Shown one piece after another: positions 6,242 to 7,912 of a stretch of DNA of 7,912 nt. The notes beneath the pieces are model-generated. The model worked only from the letters and a program-made list of their open reading frames with translations, made no database searches and was not told where the DNA came from. The DNA is from Ruminococcaceae bacterium UBA5904 (GTDB taxonomy: Bacteria > Bacillota > Clostridia > Oscillospirales > Acutalibacteraceae), in the NCBI GenBank assembly GCA_002431305.1, contig DJEG01000135.1:1-7912 (forward strand), read 5' to 3'. Every line of letters starts with the position of its first letter. Positions within the stretch are counted from its first letter, which is position 1. The translations under genes were made by a program, and so were the position numbers.

Positions 6242-7096
6242 CTACATCAGAGTCAGCATTTCTTCAGCCGAAATATCGCTTTGCAGCGCGCAGTTTATTG
6301 CCAGCGCTATAAGTTTTGCGCCTCGGCTTACTATTATATCAGACTCTCTCGGACAAACTATCATTTCGTAAAAATCATCGCCGGAATCCTTTGAACTTAT
6401 TTCATCGGCAATATTTTTTGCGCTTATAACGGTCGGTATTCCTATTGAAATAACGGGCACGCCTATTGTTTTTTCGCTGATTTCGGCGCGTCTGTTGCCG
6501 ACTCCAGACCCCGGAGAGATGCCCGTTGTGCTTATTTGAACGGTGCTTGCAAGTCTTGAAAGTTTCATGGCGGCGAGTGCGTCGACCGTAATTACCGCCG
6601 AGGGCTTGACTTTTTCGGTAAGACCTTTTATAATTTCGGATGTTTCTATTCCGGTTTTTCCTAGAACTCCGGGAGTTACGGCGCACACGCTTCTAAGATT
6701 AGGCATGCCGATATCTTTTTTTAATTCGTCGGAAATATGGCGCGTCGCGAATATCATAGACGCGCACATGGGACCCAGCGCGTCGGCGGTTATTTCGTCA
6801 TTGCCCAGTCCCGCGGTCATTATACAGCCGTTTTCGGGCAGTACGCTTTTTATTTCATTTATCAATGCCGACAGTCTGCCGTCGAGGAGCTGTGAGTCGT
6901 GCGAAAACGACGGTACCTCGAGAGTTATATACCGTCCCCGGGGCTTGCCGATAGCACGTTCGCCCTCTTCGGAAACGACCCTGATTTCGTTCACTTTCGC
7001 GTTTTCGTAATTCCTCGTTTCGCTCTCGACTCCGTTTATGTTTTCCGTGCCCAAAAGCGTGCGCCGTTCGAGCGCGATATCCGTTCGAAAATTCAT
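6242..7096 (-). CDS. gpr: Germination protease GPR
   Basis: 284 residues, ATG at 7096 with GGGAGG seven bases upstream. GPR is the peptidase-family A25 enzyme that starts breakdown of small acid-soluble spore proteins when spores germinate; it is made in the forespore as an inactive zymogen. FRTDIALE (3-10) matches the zymogen self-cleavage region (VRTDLAVE in Bacillus), giving a predicted prosegment of only six residues (MNFRTD) against about 15 in Bacillus. GRYITLE (54-60) follows. GLGNDEITADALGP (96-109) carries Asp105 and TVDALAA (170-176) carries Asp172, corresponding to the two essential aspartates of B. megaterium GPR (Asp127, Asp193). TPGVLGKTGIETSEII (141-156) and SPGSGVGNRR (194-203) are family signatures. 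It is about 85 residues shorter than Bacillus GPR because the loop before the last helices is missing; the C-terminus is otherwise complete, so this is a compact form and not a truncation. It is divergent from rpsT. Confidence 0.97.
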   Translation of the reverse strand: MNFRTDIALERRTLLGTENINGVESETRNYENAKVNEIRVVSEEGERAIGKPRGRYITLEVPSFSHDSQLLDGRLSALINEIKSVLPENGCIMTAGLGNDEITADALGPMCASMIFATRHISDELKKDIGMPNLRSVCAVTPGVLGKTGIETSEIIKGLTEKVKPSAVITVDALAAMKLSRLASTVQISTTGISPGSGVGNRRAEISEKTIGVPVISIGIPTVISAKNIADEISSKDSGDDFYEMIVCPRESDIIVSRGAKLIALAINCALQSDISAEEMLTLM

Positions 7097-7114
7097 TATT
7101 ATTCCTCCCTTTTA

Positions 7115-7143
7115 TTGTTTGCCCCGCCGGTAAAAGAATATTT
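7115..7143 (-). promoter_or_regulatory. Possible forespore sigma-F/G promoter for gpr
   Basis: On the minus strand, GGGCAAACAA (7115-7124) agrees with the sigma-F -10 pattern GGnnAnAnTR at all fixed positions but one (A in place of T). An AAATA (7139-7143) lies 14 bases upstream and only partly fits GYATA. Position is right, about 20 bases ahead of the gpr start. In Bacillus gpr is transcribed by sigma-F and sigma-G, so the match is sensible, but the -35 is poor. Confidence 0.35.
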
Positions 7144-7163
7144 CAGATTTTTTTAAAAAGTTA

Positions 7164-7192
7164 TTGCAATTCGGACACTAAAGTGGTATTAT
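7164..7192 (+). promoter_or_regulatory. Housekeeping promoter of rpsT
   Basis: TTGCAA (7164-7169), a 17-base spacer and TATTAT (7187-7192), with an overlapping perfect TATAAT at 7190-7195, lie about 30 bases ahead of the rpsT start. Transcription would begin near 7200, leaving a leader of about 25 nt that holds only the ribosome binding site. It is divergent from the gpr promoter and lies entirely outside it. Confidence 0.7.
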
Positions 7193-7224
7193 AATAAACT
7201 GTATAAGACGAAGGAGGTGTCATA

Positions 7225-7488
7225 ATGCCTAACATTAAATCAGCGAAAAAACGCGTACTTGTTAACAAGACAAAGGCAGCCCGCAATAAGTCTGCAAATT
7301 CTGCTCTTAAAACCGCTCTCAAGAAAGCTAACGCAGCTATCGATACAAACGCGGCAGACAAAGCAGACGCAGTTAAAGCCGCAGAGAAAAAGATTGACCA
7401 GGCAGTTGCTAAGGGACTTATCCATAAGAACAACGCTGCCCGCAAAAAGTCTGCTCTTGCAGTAAAGCTTAATAAATCAAACGCTTGA
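7225..7488 (+). CDS. rpsT: 30S ribosomal protein S20
   Basis: 87 residues, the usual S20 length, from ATG 7225 with AAGGAGGTG (7211-7219) five bases upstream. S20 binds 16S rRNA early in assembly of the small ribosomal subunit. Diagnostic stretches are MPNIKSAKKRV (1-11), the NKSANSALKTALKKA region (about 21-35), and the C-terminal KGLIHKNNAARKKSALA (63-79). The protein is Lys/Ala-rich and helical, with no acidic domain or other addition. Codons are of the highly expressed type (GCA/GCT for Ala, AAG/AAA mixed), unlike the GCG-rich neighbours to the left. No terminator separates it from the next small gene, so the two are probably cotranscribed. Confidence 0.98.
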   Translation: MPNIKSAKKRVLVNKTKAARNKSANSALKTALKKANAAIDTNAADKADAVKAAEKKIDQAVAKGLIHKNNAARKKSALAVKLNKSNA

Positions 7489-7536
7489 TAGTTTCGGCGT
7501 TCGTTTTGCATTTATCAACGAAAGGATGGTTTCCAA

Positions 7537-7713
7537 ATGAAAAAGTTACTTAAAGTTATCGCTGTCATCTCCGCTATCGCAGGTGTAGCAGCAGCAATTT
7601 ACCTTGCCGTTAAGAAATTCACTGAGAAGAAACAGCAGATCGGCAATAATGAGGAGAACTACGTTTCATGCTCATGTTGTGACGAGGAGTTCATCTCCGA
7701 GACCGTGGCGTGA
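7537..7713 (+). CDS. Small single-pass membrane protein with Cys-rich tail
   Basis: 58 residues, ATG at 7537 with AAAGGATGG (7521-7529) seven bases upstream and 48 nt after the rpsT stop. Residues 1-6 are basic (MKKLLK), about 7-25 form a hydrophobic Ala/Ile/Val helix (VIAVISAIAGVAAAIYLAV), then comes a KKFTEKKQQ basic stretch, and the tail is acidic with CSCC at residues 45-48 followed by DEE. There is no lipobox or signal-peptidase site, so it is most likely a membrane protein with a cytoplasmic tail capable of metal or thiol chemistry. Isoleucine codons are almost all ATC and alanine codons GCA/GCT, as in rpsT and unlike gpr or the GH3 gene, suggesting high expression. A weak hairpin (7500-7505 with 7517-7522) partly covers the upstream edge of the ribosome binding site. 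I cannot assign it to a named family or a function. Confidence 0.85.
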   Translation: MKKLLKVIAVISAIAGVAAAIYLAVKKFTEKKQQIGNNEENYVSCSCCDEEFISETVA

Positions 7714-7715
7714 TC

Positions 7716-7894
7716 TGATATCGCTTGAGTTGGTATAGCAAAAGAGAGTCGAACCCATAAGCCCAAAACGCACCGGCTCACGTCTCTGAGAACAGTTTTT
7801 CACTTGAAATGCGTCAGTATTCCTGCGTGAAAGAACTGTCCTCATAGACGCAATCCGCTGTATTTTGGGTGCGAAGCAGTTTATATCAATATCA
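7716..7894 (+). ncRNA. Candidate structured RNA (raiA-motif-like or 6S-like)
   Basis: No plausible plus-strand coding frame covers this stretch, but it folds well on paper. The ends pair as TGATAT (7716-7721) with ATATCA (7889-7894) and TGGTATA (7731-7737) with TATATCA (7882-7888). CCCAAAA (7762-7768) pairs with TTTTGGG (7863-7869). The apex is a long hairpin, 7781-7803 against 7827-7850, about 22 bp with two mismatches and one bulged A. Several short motifs (ACCC at 7753-7756, GGGT at 7867-7870) could form alternative or pseudoknot pairs. It starts three bases after the stop of the small membrane protein gene; I see no good promoter of its own, so it may be processed from the rpsT transcript. 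The size and closing-stem, bubble and long-hairpin plan suit a 6S RNA. The size and Clostridia setting, and a recollection (not verifiable here) that its antisense translation recurs as spurious proteins in Clostridia, favour a strongly conserved RNA such as the raiA motif. Strand and exact ends are inferred. Confidence 0.5.
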
Positions 7895-7912
7895 TATTTT
7901 CGTTTCGGCAAG

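Noticed and set aside
6543..7010. Plus-strand 155-residue frame opposite gpr
   Set aside because: Antisense shadow of a conserved gene, without a ribosome binding site.
7161..7511. Minus-strand Ala/Leu-rich 116-residue frame over rpsT
   Set aside because: It is the antisense shadow of rpsT (Ala/Lys codons) and S20 is unmistakable on the other strand.
7746..7756. AGTCGAACCC, which reversed resembles the T-arm of a tRNA
   Set aside because: No acceptor, D-arm or anticodon stem of a tRNA could be fitted around it on the minus strand.
7672..7911. Minus-strand 79-residue frame at the right edge, Arg/Ser-rich with several cysteines
   Set aside because: It has no ribosome binding site, an atypical composition, and lies exactly over the paired arms of the candidate RNA; it reads as antisense of a structured RNA, not a protein gene.

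Overview
The window reads as chromosome of an endospore-forming, Gram-positive Firmicute, most likely an uncultured or gut Clostridia (Oscillospirales/Ruminococcaceae-like). The evidence is a divergent rpsT / gpr-spoIIP block, the same arrangement I know from Bacillus subtilis (rpsT divergent from gpr-spoIIP-yqxA), together with AGGAGG-type ribosome binding sites, moderate GC, and a glycosidase plus BspA-like repeat protein typical of gut Clostridia. The taxonomic call is inference.

Left part (1-4792, + strand). An intrinsic terminator closes an upstream gene outside the window. A three-gene operon follows: a membrane-anchored DUF4015-type TIM-barrel 'glycoside hydrolase-like' protein whose usual active-site motif is degenerate, a full-length cytoplasmic GH3 beta-glucosidase, and a membrane-anchored BspA/LRR_5 repeat protein. 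The genes are nearly contiguous (12-nt gap, then an 11-nt overlap) and end at a strong terminator.

Middle (4793-5039). This convergent spacer contains two imperfect tandem copies of a ~40-bp hairpin-forming repeat and, on the minus strand, a previously easy-to-miss 52-codon gene with a signal peptide. That gene overlaps the end of spoIIP by 11 nt and has a good ribosome binding site.

Sporulation block (4892-7143, - strand). gpr (protease that degrades spore small acid-soluble proteins during germination), spoIIP (peptidoglycan amidase/endopeptidase of forespore engulfment), then the small secreted-peptide gene. Weak sporulation-sigma-like promoter elements precede gpr and spoIIP.

Right end (7164-7912, + strand). 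A housekeeping promoter drives rpsT (ribosomal protein S20). A 58-codon single-pass membrane protein with a Cys-Ser-Cys-Cys tail follows, with codon choice like that of rpsT. Immediately after its stop lies a ~180-nt segment that folds on paper into a closing stem, an inner stem and a ~22-bp hairpin. It is probably a structured non-coding RNA gene; a raiA-motif or 6S-type RNA are the leading guesses, and neither can be settled without a covariance search.
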